64,000 nt of DNA from Tepidibacter hydrothermalis. Lineage in GTDB: Bacteria > Bacillota > Clostridia > Peptostreptococcales > Peptostreptococcaceae. Every line of letters begins with the position of its first letter. The stretch's first letter is position 1. This document shows, piece after piece, positions 62,906 to 64,000 of the stretch. A program made the translations under genes and the position numbers. The notes under the pieces are model-generated. The model made no database searches and was not told the origin of the DNA. It was given only the letters and a program-made list of their open reading frames with translations. The DNA lies in NCBI RefSeq assembly GCF_029542625.1, contig NZ_CP120733.1, positions 496,001 through 560,000 of the forward strand. Reading direction: 5' to 3'.

Positions 62906-64000
62906 ATGAAGATTATTGCAGGTGTTGATATAGGAAATGCTACAACGGAAGTTGCGTTATCTAAAATGGATAATAATGGTAAAGTGGAATTTCTTTCTAG
63001 TGGAATAGTTTCGACAACAGGGATAAAAGGAACACAAGAGAATATACAAGGTGTTTTTTCTTCATTAAAACAAGCTTTATATAAAGTTTCTATGGAACTT
63101 AAAGACCTTGATTTGGTAAGAATAAATGAAGCTGCACCAGTTATAGGGGACGTAGCTATGGAAACTATAACTGAAACTATAATAACAGAATCTACTATGA
63201 TAGGACATAATCCTACTACACCAGGTGGAATAGGACTTGGAATAGGAAAAACTATATATATAGAAGATTTAGACTCGTTAAATATAGAAAATTTAAATAA
63301 AGAGGATCAATTTATAGTTTTGATATTGAGTAAGATAAATTTCTTAGAGGCTGCTATAAGGATAAATGAGGCAGTAAAAAGAGGGATAAATGTAACAGCA
63401 GCTATAGTCCAAAGAGATGATGGAGTTTTAATTAACAATAGATTAGAAAAAAAGATACCTATTGTTGATGAAGTGGTACTTCTAGAAAAAGTTCCAATAG
63501 GAATGAAAGCAGCAGTAGAGGTAGCAGAACAAGGCGGAGTAGTAGAAATTTTGTGTAACCCATATGGCATTGCAACAGTATTTGGATTAACTTCAGAAGA
63601 AACGAAACTTATAGTTCCTATATCTAGAGCACTTATAGGAAATAGATCTGCCGTAGTTATAAAAACACCTAAAGGAGATGTCCAGGAAAAAAGGATTCCA
63701 GCAGGTAAAATACATATAGATGGACTAAAGCGTAAAGAAGTGGTAGATGTTGAATATGGAGCTAAAAAAATAATGGAAGCAATTAAGCTTTGTGTTCCTG
63801 TTCAGGATATAAAAGGGGAAGCGGGTACTAATTCAGGTGGAATGCTTGAAAATGTAAGACAAATAATGGCTAAACTTACTAATCAGAATATAACTGATAT
63901 CAAGATTCAAGATCTTCTAGCAGTAGATACCTTTATACCTCAGAAGGTAAAGGGAGGTCTAGCAGAAGAATTTTCTATGGAAAATGCAGTAGGAATAGCA
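62906..64000 (+). CDS. pduG: Dehydratase reactivase large subunit (partial, cut by window end)
   Basis: The frame is open for 365 codons to the window edge; the full protein should be about 605 residues. It begins MKIIAGVDIGNATTEVALSK, the ATP-binding opening of the ASKHA fold, with TPGGIGLGIG, and VTAAIVQRDDGVLINNRL later. DdrA/PduG/DhaF proteins remove damaged cobalamin from the dehydratase using ATP. ATAAGGAG precedes the ATG, 28 bp after the small subunit. A small reactivase subunit is expected to the right of the window. Confidence 0.92.
   Translation, partial: MKIIAGVDIGNATTEVALSKMDNNGKVEFLSSGIVSTTGIKGTQENIQGVFSSLKQALYKVSMELKDLDLVRINEAAPVIGDVAMETITETIITESTMIGHNPTTPGGIGLGIGKTIYIEDLDSLNIENLNKEDQFIVLILSKINFLEAAIRINEAVKRGINVTAAIVQRDDGVLINNRLEKKIPIVDEVVLLEKVPIGMKAAVEVAEQGGVVEILCNPYGIATVFGLTSEETKLIVPISRALIGNRSAVVIKTPKGDVQEKRIPAGKIHIDGLKRKEVVDVEYGAKKIMEAIKLCVPVQDIKGEAGTNSGGMLENVRQIMAKLTNQNITDIKIQDLLAVDTFIPQKVKGGLAEEFSMENAVGIA

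Overview
The window is AT-rich DNA (roughly 28-30% G+C by eye) from a low-GC Gram-positive anaerobe, most likely a Clostridium or Peptostreptococcaceae-type member of the Clostridia. The evidence is strong GGAGG-type ribosome binding sites, frequent TTG/GTG starts, a YhaM exonuclease, a giant BadF/HgdC-type activase, GGDEF and HD-GYP-like proteins, two-Cache chemoreceptors, an OpuC-like osmolyte transporter and a B12-dependent diol/glycerol dehydratase operon. No tRNA, rRNA or CRISPR array was seen.

Layout. 1-1393 is a graveyard: a broken alanine-dehydrogenase-like start, an IS1182-type transposase tail and an IS3-type orfA remnant. 1394-6535 held three tandem paralogues of a three-domain prealbumin-like repeat protein. 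The most distal one has been split by an IS66-family element (1912-4382, 15-bp inverted ends, 8-bp target duplication) that itself carries a nested IS200 element. 7151-10626 is a three-gene unit of alpha/beta hydrolase, 7TM sensor kinase and response regulator with an XRE output domain. 11240-14320 is an ArsR-controlled CoA-disulfide-reductase-like flavoenzyme and BASS/Acr3-like transporter. 14824-21194 is a compact integrative element with two sigma-region-4-like proteins, a G+C-richer stretch that looks like a large structured RNA, a DinG/XPD helicase, a SHOCT-like peptide and a large serine recombinase, followed by a 190-bp nested palindrome. 21837-33706 is accessory DNA with a membrane protein fused to a transposase tail, WYL/PfpI and HTH genes, a likely RNA attenuator, a beta-lactamase-like hydrolase, a C45 acyltransferase with an AraC regulator, two ECF sigma/membrane-partner pairs and several dispersed repeats.

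33981-37586 is a MarR-controlled osmoprotectant ABC operon in which the same 18-bp perfect palindrome sits at both promoters; the MarR mRNA looks leaderless. 37738-41199 is a lipoprotein/response regulator/sensor kinase operon, followed by two DUF3829-like lipoproteins, a chemoreceptor, an ElaA-type GNAT/MarR pair with twin operators, a degenerate HD-GYP protein, a membrane-anchored amidase, a second chemoreceptor, the BadF-type giant, YhaM and a diguanylate cyclase. The window ends inside the dehydratase operon (large, medium and small subunits plus the reactivase large subunit, cut by the edge).

Together the right half reads as ordinary chromosome rich in signalling and fermentation genes, and the left half as an accessory region repeatedly hit by mobile DNA. 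The best candidates for something new are the possible structured RNA in the integrative element, the palindrome behind its recombinase, the hydrolase/7TM kinase/XRE-regulator unit, the RNA switch before the CD3324-like gene, and the repeat-protein trio.
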